The notes beneath the pieces are model-generated. The model searched no databases. It worked only from the letters and a program-made list of their open reading frames with translations, and was not told the DNA's origin. A stretch of DNA of 64,000 nt from Pseudomonadota bacterium (GTDB taxonomy: Bacteria; Desulfobacterota; Desulfobulbia; Desulfobulbales; Desulfocapsaceae): positions 1-64,000 of the forward strand of contig JAHIUA010000012.1 in the NCBI GenBank assembly GCA_018817385.1, in the 5' to 3' direction. The position numbers and the translations under genes are program-made. Shown piece by piece: positions 9,059 to 16,739 of this stretch (position 1 is its first letter; each line of letters begins with the position of its first letter).

Positions 9059-9250
9059 ATGATAGAAGTTGAAGTTCGTGGAGATCTTGAATATGCCATT
9101 CGTCAGCTCAAAAAGAAACTCCAGATTGATGGAATCAAAAGAGAACTGAAGCGTCGCGAGCAGTATGAAAAACCCAGTGTAAAAAAACGGCGCAAACAGG
9201 CCGAGGCTCGACGCAAACTTCGCAAGTTCAACCGCGTCAAACGGGGTTGA
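9059..9250 (+). CDS. rpsU: 30S ribosomal protein S21
   Basis: A 63-residue, very basic protein of the small ribosomal subunit, needed for initiation on natural mRNAs through its position near the 16S 3' end. The sequence follows the family throughout: VEVRGDLEYAIRQLKKK, then the lysine/arginine-rich helix KKRRKQAEARRKLRKFNRVK. ATG follows CGGAGC at normal spacing. It sits ahead of a xerC/D-type gene with a terminator-like structure starting at its stop codon, so it is probably monocistronic. Confidence 0.96.
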   Translation: MIEVEVRGDLEYAIRQLKKKLQIDGIKRELKRREQYEKPSVKKRRKQAEARRKLRKFNRVKRG

Positions 9251-9316
9251 GAACAGGGACAGAATTTCCAGAAATGCCCTCTGCAGCTCTCCTGTAGCGG
9301 GCGTTCTCTTTTTTTT
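9249..9316 (+). terminator. Putative intrinsic terminator of rpsU
   Basis: GAGAAC overlapping the rpsU stop (9249-9254) pairs with GTTCTC (9303-9308), which is followed at once by eight T residues (9309-9316). The intervening bases include further pairing options such as AGGG/CCCT. If real, transcripts of the recombinase gene must start downstream of it or read through. Confidence 0.5.
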
Positions 9317-9342
9317 CTTTCCTCCGTCTCCCTCACACTGCC

Positions 9343-10260
9343 ATCGATACCACACTCCTCCCTCCAGAGTTCGTTTCTGCAAGAGAGCTTTTTCTCCACT
9401 ACCTGATCACGGAAAAACGTTTTGCGGTAAACACCATCAAGGCCTACGAGGCCGACATTGACTTCTTTCTTGCATTTCTCTGCCAAAAGCCCAGAGTAAA
9501 TTCCCTGCAGGAGGTCAACAGTAATGCCATCCATCGTTTTCTCGAACAATGCCGAAATAAAAAGATTTCCCATCGTAGCAACGGCAGAAGGATATCGGCC
9601 CTGAAAAGTTTTTTCTCTTTTCTGGCCGCCCAGGGTCAGACCTCAAGCAATCCCTTTGCCGTCATAACAATCCCCAAAAGCAGACAAACGCTCCCCCAAG
9701 GTCTGTCCCTTGACCAGGTGGAAAGACTTCTCACCCCGCCGTCCGTGTCCAGCCCTCTGCTCAATCGCAATTATACCATGCTCCGTCTCCTCTATTCCAC
9801 CGGACTCAGGGTCTCAGAACTGGTCAATCTCCCCCTTGCGGCCTGCAATCTTTCCTCCTGTTTCGTTCGAGTCATTGGCAAAGGTGAAAAAGAACGACTG
9901 GTCCCTTTCGGAATTCCCGCCAAGGAGTTCCTGGAGTCTTACCTGGAATCTGCCCGCCCCCTGATCCTGAAAGGCAGACGCAGCAACACCCTCTTTGTTA
10001 CCAGTCGCGGTAAGGGAATGACTCGACTTCGTTTCTGGCAAATCATAAAGGAAGCGGCCCGCGCTGCAGGTATCCGGGAAAAACTCTCACCACACACCCT
10101 CCGTCATTCCTTTGCAACCCACCTTCTGACCCACGGAGCAGACCTGCGCTCAGTACAACTCATGCTCGGTCACTCCGATATCGCCACCACTCAGATCTAT
10201 ACCCATGTCGACGAAGAACGGTTAAAATCCATCCATAAAAAGTTCCACCCCCGGGGATAA
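9343..10260 (+). CDS. Tyrosine recombinase XerC/XerD, start codon unresolved
   Basis: A Xer-type site-specific recombinase, which resolves chromosome dimers at dif with FtsK. The catalytic domain is complete: Arg in TGLRVSEL, Lys in [32 protein letters not shown] and the nucleophile Tyr in [10 protein letters not shown]. The N-terminal SAM-like core-binding domain is also present and in frame ([20 protein letters not shown], then [12 protein letters not shown]). However, this frame has no ATG, GTG or TTG between a TAG at 9295 and a GTG at 9718, which lies well inside the protein. ATC at 9343 would give 305 residues, the normal Xer length, so I use it provisionally. An ATG at 9274 is in frame but is separated by the TAG. 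Confidence 0.75.
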   Translation: MDTTLLPPEFVSARELFLHYLITEKRFAVNTIKAYEADIDFFLAFLCQKPRVNSLQEVNSNAIHRFLEQCRNKKISHRSNGRRISALKSFFSFLAAQGQTSSNPFAVITIPKSRQTLPQGLSLDQVERLLTPPSVSSPLLNRNYTMLRLLYSTGLRVSELVNLPLAACNLSSCFVRVIGKGEKERLVPFGIPAKEFLESYLESARPLILKGRRSNTLFVTSRGKGMTRLRFWQIIKEAARAAGIREKLSPHTLRHSFATHLLTHGADLRSVQLMLGHSDIATTQIYTHVDEERLKSIHKKFHPRG

Positions 10261-10351
10261 AACAGACCTTTCCTCCACTTGCCAGCAACAGGTCTCTCAT
10301 TCTCCTCTCTCGGCTCCATATTCTTCATAACATTCCACAGGATGTCGCTCT

Positions 10352-10386
10352 CAGTTGACAGTTAAGAGTAGATAGTGGATAGTGAA
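10352..10386 (+). repeat. Degenerate tandem heptamer tract (5 units)
   Basis: Five consecutive 7-base units: CAGTTGA, CAGTTAA, GAGTAGA, TAGTGGA, TAGTGAA. They lie in the 230-bp gap between the recombinase gene and the nucleotidyltransferase gene. Two other tracts in the window (48269 and 58623) also have exactly five heptamers. Confidence 0.55.
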
Positions 10387-10491
10387 AGGAGATCGCTTCC
10401 GTGGCCAACGAGGCGAAAACTCTAAAATCCTGATGGCGTCCGCCCTGTTAACAAAAAACGCATACCGGCATACTGAAAACTTTCCTCAACC

Positions 10492-13176
10492 ATGAAAGTC
10501 ATCACCACTCACCTCAATGCAGATTTTGACGGGCTTGCCTCCATGATAGCTGCCCAAAAGCTCTATCCAGATGCGGTGATGTCTTTTCCCGGCTCTCAGG
10601 AAAAGACTGTCCGCCAATTTATCAACGAAACACTTCAATATCGTTACGAATTCACAAAAGCCAAGCATATTGACCTGAGCCTGGTCACCACCCTGATCGT
10701 GGTGGACACCCGGCAAGAAAGCCGTATCGGCGTCTTTGCCGGGTGTCTGAATAATCCCGGCTTCTCTCTTCACCTCTATGACCATCACCCCGACACTCCG
10801 GACGCCATGCAGGGTGACGTGGAGATACTCGCCCCCACCGGGGCAACTACCACCATTTTCTGTCAACTCTTCCAGCAAAGAGATATCGCCATCAGTGAGG
10901 AGGAGGCAACCCTGTTCGAACTCGGTATATACGAGGACACTGGCGCCCTCACCCACCTGACAACCAGGCCAGATGACCTTCGCGCCGCAGCCTGGCTCCT
11001 GGAAAAAGGGGCCCGGCTTGATATCATCTCTCAGTTTCTTTCCTTCGACCTCACATCACGCCAGGTCACCCTCCTCCATGAACTGACAAAAACTGCCCGC
11101 AGCTACATGATTGCCGGAACCGAAATCGTGGTGGTAAGTCTCACCCTGCAAGAATACGAAGACGATTTTTCTCTTATTGTCCGTCGCTTCATGGTCATGG
11201 AAAACCTTGACTGTATCTTTGCCCTGGTCTGCATGGAAGGACGCATCTACCTCATTGCCAGGTCTCGTATCCCAGAGGTCAATGTGGGCAATATCGCCAG
11301 AGACTTCAGCGGTGGTGGCCACAGCACAGCAGCCTCGGCTACGATACGCGACATGAGCATGATCGAGGCCCAGGAAACCCTGATTCGTAGTCTCCACAGA
11401 CATATCATGCCCCAGGCCATTGCCAAGGAAATGCTCTCTCAACCGGCCATCTCTATCCCTGAAAACACTTCCATCCTCGAAGTCAACAGACTGCTCACCC
11501 GTTATAATATCACAGCCTTGCCGGTAGTCAAAGCCATGCCCCCCGGACAAGAGCAATCGACAGCTGTAAGCGTGATCGGGATTATCTCCCGTCACATTGT
11601 CGAAAAAGCCATCCATCACAACCTCGGATCACTTCCTGTCAGCGAATATATGACCAGCGACATCGAAATATTGCCGCTCAGCGCTACTCTTGCAGACATC
11701 GAAGGCTTGATCATCGAACAGAGGCAACGCCTGATCCCCATCGTTCACGAAGGACAACTCATCGGTGTGATCACTCGAACCGACCTCCTCAACCGGCTGG
11801 TCAACGATCCAGGTCATCTCCCTCGTGACCTCTTCCAGCAAAATGAGCAACCAGCCCGGGAAAAGAGCAGAAACGTCCTCCAACTCATGAGTGGATTTCT
11901 CGATCGCGAGCTCATCATCGTCCTCCGCACCATTGGTGAAGTTGCCGATAGCGTCGGTTTCAAGGCCTATGCCGTAGGGGGATTTGTCCGCGACCTGCTC
12001 CTGAAACAGAGCAATCTGGATCTTGATATCGTAGTGGAAGGCGACGGAATCGTCTTTGCCAAAAGACTGGTACAACAGATGGGAGGCCGGCTCAGGACCC
12101 ATGAGCGATTTATCACAGCCAATGTTATCCTCCCTGACGGATTCAAGATCGACATAGCCACTGCCAGACTTGAATACTACGAATATCCGGCTGCCCTCCC
12201 CACCGTGGAGCTCTCTTCGATCAAGCTTGATCTCTATCGCCGCGACTTCACCATCAACGCTATGGCCTTACAACTCAACCCTGCCCAATTCGGCACCCTG
12301 ATCGACTTTTTTAACAGCCAGAACGATCTCAAGGAAAAATCAATCAAGGTCTTACACAACCTGAGTTTTGTCGAAGACCCAAGCCGGATATTCCGGGCCA
12401 TTCGCTTTGAAAAGAGGATGGATTTCAAGATCGCCCGACATACTGAGCGCTTAATTCTGGGGGCCGTAAAGATGGACCTGTTCGGCAAAGGGAATGATCC
12501 GCGTTTTTTTTCCGAACTGCAGCAGATTTTTTCAGAAGACAACCCCCTGCCAGCTATCAGAAGACTTACTGAATTCAACCTGTTCCCATTTCTCTGGCCC
12601 GACCTCAAGCCCAATCTCAAGATCGATCGTCGTTTTATGCACATCCTGACCCAGGCCCATCAAGCCATTTCCTGGTTCCAATTCCTCTACCTTGAAGAAG
12701 AGATCGAAGCCTGGCGCATTTATCTTCTGGCAATCATGGGCCGATCCAAGCCCAGACAGCTGGAGACCTTTTGTGAACGTTTTCAGCTTCCCCAAAGGAC
12801 ACGTGATGAGCTGATCCAACAGAAGGTGATGGCCGACGAGGTGGCCAACCGTCTCCATGGTCGACAGGTGGAGAAAAAGAGCGAGATATACCAAATGTTC
12901 GCCCCCCTCTCCAATGACGGTCTTCTCTACCTCATGGCCATTGCCAGAAAAAATGAAATCAAAAGACTCGTCTCACTCTACGTTACTTCCCTGCGCGATA
13001 CCAAACCCCTGCTGAACGGTCAGGATCTGATGGCAATGGGTTATGTCCCCGGTCAACAGTTCAAGAAGATGCTGACCGCTCTGACAAATGCCAGGCTGGA
13101 TGGTGCAGTGCACCACCTGGAAGAGGAAAAGGATTTTCTCCGCCAGCATTTTCCCCTCTCAGTAATCACTTCTTAA
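10492..13176 (+). CDS. DHH/CBS/tRNA nucleotidyltransferase-poly(A) polymerase fusion
   Basis: An 894-residue multidomain protein. Residues 1-310 are a DHH/DHHA1 phosphoesterase module (NADFDGLAS, LYDHHP, and the glycine-rich FSGGGHSTAASA of DHHA1). About residues 315-445 hold two CBS domains (SQPAISIPENTSILEVN; LPVSEYMTSDIEILPLSA). From about residue 465 comes a class II nucleotidyltransferase head (AVGGFVRDLLL then LDLDIVVEG, giving the metal-binding Asp pair; RRDFTINAMAL; EDPSRIFRAIRFEKRM). It probably adds CCA, CC or A to tRNA 3' ends. This architecture is known in deltaproteobacteria, where CC- and A-adding activities may be split between paralogues; which one this is cannot be told by eye. 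The DHH part suggests linked phosphoesterase or nuclease activity, perhaps sensing nucleotides through CBS. Its last 11 bases overlap the convergent znuB end. Confidence 0.9.
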   Translation: MKVITTHLNADFDGLASMIAAQKLYPDAVMSFPGSQEKTVRQFINETLQYRYEFTKAKHIDLSLVTTLIVVDTRQESRIGVFAGCLNNPGFSLHLYDHHPDTPDAMQGDVEILAPTGATTTIFCQLFQQRDIAISEEEATLFELGIYEDTGALTHLTTRPDDLRAAAWLLEKGARLDIISQFLSFDLTSRQVTLLHELTKTARSYMIAGTEIVVVSLTLQEYEDDFSLIVRRFMVMENLDCIFALVCMEGRIYLIARSRIPEVNVGNIARDFSGGGHSTAASATIRDMSMIEAQETLIRSLHRHIMPQAIAKEMLSQPAISIPENTSILEVNRLLTRYNITALPVVKAMPPGQEQSTAVSVIGIISRHIVEKAIHHNLGSLPVSEYMTSDIEILPLSATLADIEGLIIEQRQRLIPIVHEGQLIGVITRTDLLNRLVNDPGHLPRDLFQQNEQPAREKSRNVLQLMSGFLDRELIIVLRTIGEVADSVGFKAYAVGGFVRDLLLKQSNLDLDIVVEGDGIVFAKRLVQQMGGRLRTHERFITANVILPDGFKIDIATARLEYYEYPAALPTVELSSIKLDLYRRDFTINAMALQLNPAQFGTLIDFFNSQNDLKEKSIKVLHNLSFVEDPSRIFRAIRFEKRMDFKIARHTERLILGAVKMDLFGKGNDPRFFSELQQIFSEDNPLPAIRRLTEFNLFPFLWPDLKPNLKIDRRFMHILTQAHQAISWFQFLYLEEEIEAWRIYLLAIMGRSKPRQLETFCERFQLPQRTRDELIQQKVMADEVANRLHGRQVEKKSEIYQMFAPLSNDGLLYLMAIARKNEIKRLVSLYVTSLRDTKPLLNGQDLMAMGYVPGQQFKKMLTALTNARLDGAVHHLEEEKDFLRQHFPLSVITS

Positions 13177-14017
13177 AGACCTTTGCCACCTTGCCTCCCA
13201 CGAGGATAAGAAGATAGACCATTGCGGCAATGACGATAATAATCGGACCGCTGGGAAGATCCAGAGTAAAACTCACTCCAAGCCCGGCCACCACAAATCC
13301 GGCACAAAACAGGACTGCCAGCAACATCATCTGGAGGATGTTGCTGGAAAAATTTCCGGCAACCGCCGCCGGCAGGGTCAAGAGGGCAATCACCATGACA
13401 ATCCCCACCACCCGGACCAAAAGGACAATGGTCAGGGCTGTAAGGCAGAGCAGGAGCAGATAGAGCCAGCCAGTACGCAGCCCCCGCAACCTGGAAAATT
13501 CCTCATCAAAACAGATGGCCAGGAACTTATGATAAAAAACTCCAACCAGTCCCAGGACCACAACATCCAGGATCAAGACAAAAATAAAATCGCTTTTGCT
13601 GACAAGTAGAATATTGCCAAAAAGGTAGCTCATGGGATCGACATACCCCGGGGTCTTGGCGATGAAAAGAAGGCCCGTTGCCATACCCACTGCCCAGAGA
13701 GCACCAATGACACTGTCTTCACGCTGTCTGGCATGACGGCTGACCAGCGCGAGAACCACGGCAGCAAGGAGAGAGGCCACGACTGCTCCCTGCAGAGGAC
13801 CAAACCAACTAACCCCAACCGCCTTTTCCAGATAGAGCCCTAGACCAATACCGCCCAGGACACAGTGAGAAATAGCACCGGCAATATAACTGATTCTGCG
13901 GACAACGACCAGGGTGCCAATAATGCCAAAAGGCAGGGAGGCAAAGATCCCGGTGAGCAGGGCATACCGAAAAAAACAGATATTCGGATCAAAGAGCACA
14001 CTCCACAATTCACTCAT
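13166..14017 (-). CDS. znuB: Zinc/manganese ABC transporter permease
   Basis: The membrane subunit (283 residues, about eight helices) of an ABC-3 family metal importer. It has the family features ASLPFGIIGTLVVVRRISY, AGAISHCVLGGIGLGLYL and the long core segment VVGIVMVIALLTLPAAVA. It overlaps the upstream ATPase gene by 8 bases and is last in the operon regulator-znuA-znuC-znuB. Zinc rather than manganese is suggested by the His-rich loop of the binding protein and the zinc-finger-like regulator; that assignment is inference. Confidence 0.92.
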   Translation of the reverse strand: MSELWSVLFDPNICFFRYALLTGIFASLPFGIIGTLVVVRRISYIAGAISHCVLGGIGLGLYLEKAVGVSWFGPLQGAVVASLLAAVVLALVSRHARQREDSVIGALWAVGMATGLLFIAKTPGYVDPMSYLFGNILLVSKSDFIFVLILDVVVLGLVGVFYHKFLAICFDEEFSRLRGLRTGWLYLLLLCLTALTIVLLVRVVGIVMVIALLTLPAAVAGNFSSNILQMMLLAVLFCAGFVVAGLGVSFTLDLPSGPIIIVIAAMVYLLILVGGKVAKVFKK

Positions 14018-14777
14018 GGCTGTGTCCCTCGCCGCTGCAACAGTGATCGTGCCGGATCATCTGCAGATCGCCACCATACATCTCCCGGATCAAGTCTCCG
14101 GTAAGGGTGCTGGTCGGATGAATCTTCACCTTTTTATTGACACAGGCTACGCGCTTGAAAAAGGTAGAAGCAAAACCAACCTCGTGGGTCACCATAAGAA
14201 TGGTCATCCGCTGATTCAGCTTGGCCAGAAGATCAAAAAACTTGACCTCTGACTCATGATCAATATTGGCTGTGGGTTCATCTAGGATCAGGATATCCCC
14301 TCTGGATGCCAAGGCCCGGGCAATCAGTACCCGCTGTCTTTGTCCCCCGGAAATGGAAGAAAATGGACGGGAGGCAATATCAACAAGATTTATCTCAGCC
14401 AGGGCCGCCAGGGCCTGTTCCCTGTCATGCCTGCTGTACCTGCCGGTAAATGACTGGCCCAGCCGTCCCATGCACACCACCTCCAGAACAGAGATGGGAA
14501 ACTGGGGATCATACTGGGCATACTGGGGCACATAGCCAATCCGCAGACGGGCCGCTTCCGGTTTCCTGCCAAAGACACGAACAGTCCCCGTCTCCGGGAT
14601 CAACAGCCCCAAGATAAGCTTGATCAGGGTAGTTTTGCCACCACCATTTGGGCCTACCACACAGATGGAATCGAGGGGATCTATATCGAGGTTTACATCA
14701 ACGAGCACCGCCTGAGCGTCATAGCGGAAGGAGAGATTGCAAATGGAGATAGCACTCTTCTCTGGATCTCCAATCAT
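14010..14777 (-). CDS. znuC: Zinc ABC transporter ATPase
   Basis: A 255-residue ABC ATPase powering metal uptake. Walker A is GPNGGGKTTL, the signature is SGGQRQRVLIARAL and Walker B is ILILDEPTANID, with the H-loop in TILMVTHEVGF. The C-terminus is unusually rich in His and Cys (MIRHDHCCSGEGHSHE), so it could bind zinc itself; this tail is beyond the conserved ATPase fold. It overlaps znuA upstream by 4 bases (ATGA) and znuB downstream, indicating translational coupling. Confidence 0.93.
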   Translation of the reverse strand: MIGDPEKSAISICNLSFRYDAQAVLVDVNLDIDPLDSICVVGPNGGGKTTLIKLILGLLIPETGTVRVFGRKPEAARLRIGYVPQYAQYDPQFPISVLEVVCMGRLGQSFTGRYSRHDREQALAALAEINLVDIASRPFSSISGGQRQRVLIARALASRGDILILDEPTANIDHESEVKFFDLLAKLNQRMTILMVTHEVGFASTFFKRVACVNKKVKIHPTSTLTGDLIREMYGGDLQMIRHDHCCSGEGHSHE

Positions 14778-15688
14778 CGTTTTTCCTCGCTCACCATGGC
14801 CTGGACTATCCTTTCTGCCATGATTTTCAAATTTTTCTCCACATCTTCGGCAAGAGGATCCAAGGCTACAACCTTAGCACCTATGGCAGCGGCCACCACG
14901 GCCGCACTTTTGGAATCAAACTGCGACTGGACAAAAATCACCTTGACGCCTTCGGCCCTGGCCCGGCGAATAAAGAGAGATAATTGCCTGGGCGTGGATG
15001 ATTTGCCCCCGGTTTCCACTGCCACCTGTTGCAGATGATAGCTCTGGCCAAAATAAGCAAAGGCCGGATGAAAAACAAAGAAGGAGGCCCCGTAAAAAGG
15101 AGCCAGCATTCCACTTATCTCCTGGTCAAGGGAGTCAAGCTTCCTGTTCAAGGCCTGAAGATTATTCTCATAGTCTCGCCGATGCTCTGGGTCCTCAGTA
15201 GCCAGGGCTGCGGCCATATTGGCAGCCATAATTTTCAGGTTCTGAGGTGACAGCCAAACATGGGGATCAAAAGCGATTCTGTGACGCTGACTTTCTCCCT
15301 TTTCCTGCTCACCCTTGTGCTCATGACCTGACATCTCCATGGCAATCTTATGAATCCCCTCAGTGGTATCGATGATGCGCAGATCAGGGGAATTTTGCCC
15401 CAGACGCCGCATAATCTCCTGTTCAAATTCCAGACCTACACCAAAAAACAGGCTGGCTCGTGAAAAGTCGAGGATCTGGGTTGGCCGAGGCTCAAAGGTG
15501 TGGGGCTCCTGGCCATTGTCCACCAGGACATAGGTCTTGACCAGATCTCTACCGACATGCTCACAGATCCATCTCTGGGGTGGGATGGAGACAAAGACCT
15601 CTACCTTATCCGATGCCGCAGCGAGCCCATGGACGGAACAAAGGAGAAGCAAGAGGAGGAAGAAAAACTGGAGATGATTTTTTTTCAC
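14774..15688 (-). CDS. znuA: Zinc ABC transporter substrate-binding protein
   Basis: A periplasmic cluster 9 (A-I family) metal-binding protein of 304 residues with a signal peptide (KKNHLQFFFLLLLLLCSVHG). The metal-ligand His residues are seen in GQEPHTFEPRP, FDPHVWLSPQN and VFHPAFAYFGQ. Between the first two lies the charged, His-containing loop SGHEHKGEQEKGESQRH typical of zinc-binding ZnuA proteins. Its start overlaps the stop of the upstream regulator by ATGA. It should capture Zn(II) in the periplasm and deliver it to ZnuBC. Confidence 0.92.
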   Translation of the reverse strand: MKKNHLQFFFLLLLLLCSVHGLAAASDKVEVFVSIPPQRWICEHVGRDLVKTYVLVDNGQEPHTFEPRPTQILDFSRASLFFGVGLEFEQEIMRRLGQNSPDLRIIDTTEGIHKIAMEMSGHEHKGEQEKGESQRHRIAFDPHVWLSPQNLKIMAANMAAALATEDPEHRRDYENNLQALNRKLDSLDQEISGMLAPFYGASFFVFHPAFAYFGQSYHLQQVAVETGGKSSTPRQLSLFIRRARAEGVKVIFVQSQFDSKSAAVVAAAIGAKVVALDPLAEDVEKNLKIMAERIVQAMVSEEKR

Positions 15689-15990
15689 AAGAGTTCTCTC
15701 TTTTCCAGATCAGGATGACCGCCCTCTGCGGAACCATCGGAGTGACAAACAAAGTGCATGGCCTGACATTCCTCACACCGGGTCAATGGGTGCACGGTGA
15801 GAAATTGTTCCAGATGTTTTCCCTGCTCAAGGGTCAGCACCCCGCTACCCTTACAGAGAGGGCATTCATGTTCCAGGGTAGTGAGAAGGGCCTTACGAAT
15901 AAATTCAGACCGGTTGGGGGTGTTCTCCAGGGCCTCGGCAAGGTCGCCATCAGCCTTGAATGAAAAGACTCGTTCTCTCTTCTTTTCCAT
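15685..15990 (-). CDS. Ribbon-helix-helix regulator with C-terminal zinc-finger-like domain
   Basis: A 101-residue protein heading the znu operon. The N-terminus reads as a CopG/MetJ-like ribbon-helix-helix: strand VFSFKAD, helix GDLAEALENT, turn PN, helix RSEFIRKALLTTLE. The rest holds two cysteine pairs, CPLCKGSG and CEEC, then HFVCHSDG, a likely zinc site. I infer a zinc-responsive repressor of its own operon, distinct from Zur (Fur family) and AdcR (MarR family). I chose ATG at 15990, which follows AGGAGGAATTT, over a start 42 bases upstream that would lie across the operator. The palindromic operator and a TTGACG -35 lie just upstream. I do not know a named family for this combination. 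Confidence 0.75.
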   Translation of the reverse strand: MEKKRERVFSFKADGDLAEALENTPNRSEFIRKALLTTLEHECPLCKGSGVLTLEQGKHLEQFLTVHPLTRCEECQAMHFVCHSDGSAEGGHPDLEKRELL

Positions 15991-16003
15991 AAATTCCTCC
16001 TTG

Positions 16004-16030
16004 TTAATACTGGTATTAATTTTTAATACC
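16004..16030 (-). promoter_or_regulatory. Palindromic operator of the znu operon
   Basis: Three half-sites alternate in orientation: TTAATAC (16004-16010), GTATTAA (16013-16019, or GGTATTAA from 16012) and TTAATACC (16023-16030). The first pair forms a perfect 7-bp inverted repeat with a 2-bp gap, the second pair a perfect 8-bp inverted repeat with a 3-bp gap. The block sits between the likely -35 (TTGACG, 16048-16043 on the minus strand) and the ribosome site of the regulator gene, covering the -10 region, so binding should block transcription. Confidence 0.7.
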
Positions 16031-16061
16031 ACCCTTCTTATTCGTCAAGATAAAAATTGAA

Positions 16062-16331
16062 TCACTCCCCAGAGAAGGTTTCCAGACAAAATCGGTTGCT
16101 GTCCCACATATTCCTCAGTATATCATTGCGCGGGTTCTCCTTGGCGCCAACTACTGGATCATCATTGGCAGTCGCTTTTCCATGGCCTGTATGGTCACCT
16201 TTCTCCTCGGCCGATTCCTTTCCTTCCACCAAGCAAAGACAGAGAGAGAAGAATAGTCCCAGAAGAAACCTGCCCCCCAGTGACACGAACAACCCGGGAA
16301 CCTGCCTGGTCTTTCCCTGGACATTTGCCAA
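16062..16331 (-). CDS. Possible small exported protein upstream of the znu operon
   Basis: An 89-codon frame. After a short basic start comes a hydrophobic run (GGRFLLGLFFSLCLCLVEG) that could be a signal peptide or anchor, then a polar His-containing tail (EEKGDHTGHGKATAND). A GAGGG purine run precedes ATG by about nine bases. It ends 30 bases before the znu operator, in the same direction. No family is recognised. A role in metal handling would be pure context guess, and the frame may be spurious. Confidence 0.25.
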   Translation of the reverse strand: MANVQGKTRQVPGLFVSLGGRFLLGLFFSLCLCLVEGKESAEEKGDHTGHGKATANDDPVVGAKENPRNDILRNMWDSNRFCLETFSGE

Positions 16332-16556
16332 GAGCCCTCGTGGAAAAAAGACATTTCAATGCTGCCCATTACCAGGAGCCTGTGAATAAAGAAAATGAAG
16401 GGACAGCACCTCATACTCAGTACAATTTCACTGACAAAGCATCTTCCCGAAAGAAGGCTCTTATTCCCGCTACTCTCCTCTCTGCCAGGAAACAGCAGTC
16501 ACTGACACTCCACAGTTCCTTCTTCCCCCTGTTATTCTGAAAAAAAATATCCCGCC
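16332..16556. other. Intergenic stretch, nothing recognised
   Basis: Between the znu region and the GTTACCT repeats of the accessory locus. Only short, unsupported frames occur on either strand. Confidence 0.4.
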
Positions 16557-16600
16557 GTTACCTATTTGTTACCAATTTGTTACCTCTAAGGACGTATGTT
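16557..16600 (+). promoter_or_regulatory. SARP-type direct repeats and -10, site 1
   Basis: GTTACC occurs at 16557, 16568 and 16579, an exact 11-bp period, with T-rich spacers (CTATTT, then AATTT-type). The last heptamer GTTACCT ends at 16585, and after nine bases comes a -10-like TATGTT (16595-16600). SARP/BTAD activators bind heptamer direct repeats with 11-bp periodicity placed about 8 bp from the -10 in lieu of a -35. A second copy with the same geometry is at 28719. The gene driven is the 770-residue protein and probably the genes after it. Confidence 0.7.
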
Positions 16601-16739
16601 ATAAGGTAAGGAATCGACGGCTCCACAGATCGTATATGATGCCGAAAATACAGTCAACAACCGTCCGGTAACGAATTGATCCTGACAAGATGCTGTACTT
16701 GCAAATACGTATCGGCAAGTACAAGGGGGAGAAGAAACA

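Noticed and set aside
9274-9297. Amber codon in the leader of the Xer gene read as pyrrolysine
   Set aside because: No pyl genes are visible in the window, and the TAG lies inside a probable rpsU terminator; a non-standard start or sequence error is simpler. Kept only as an option in the finding.
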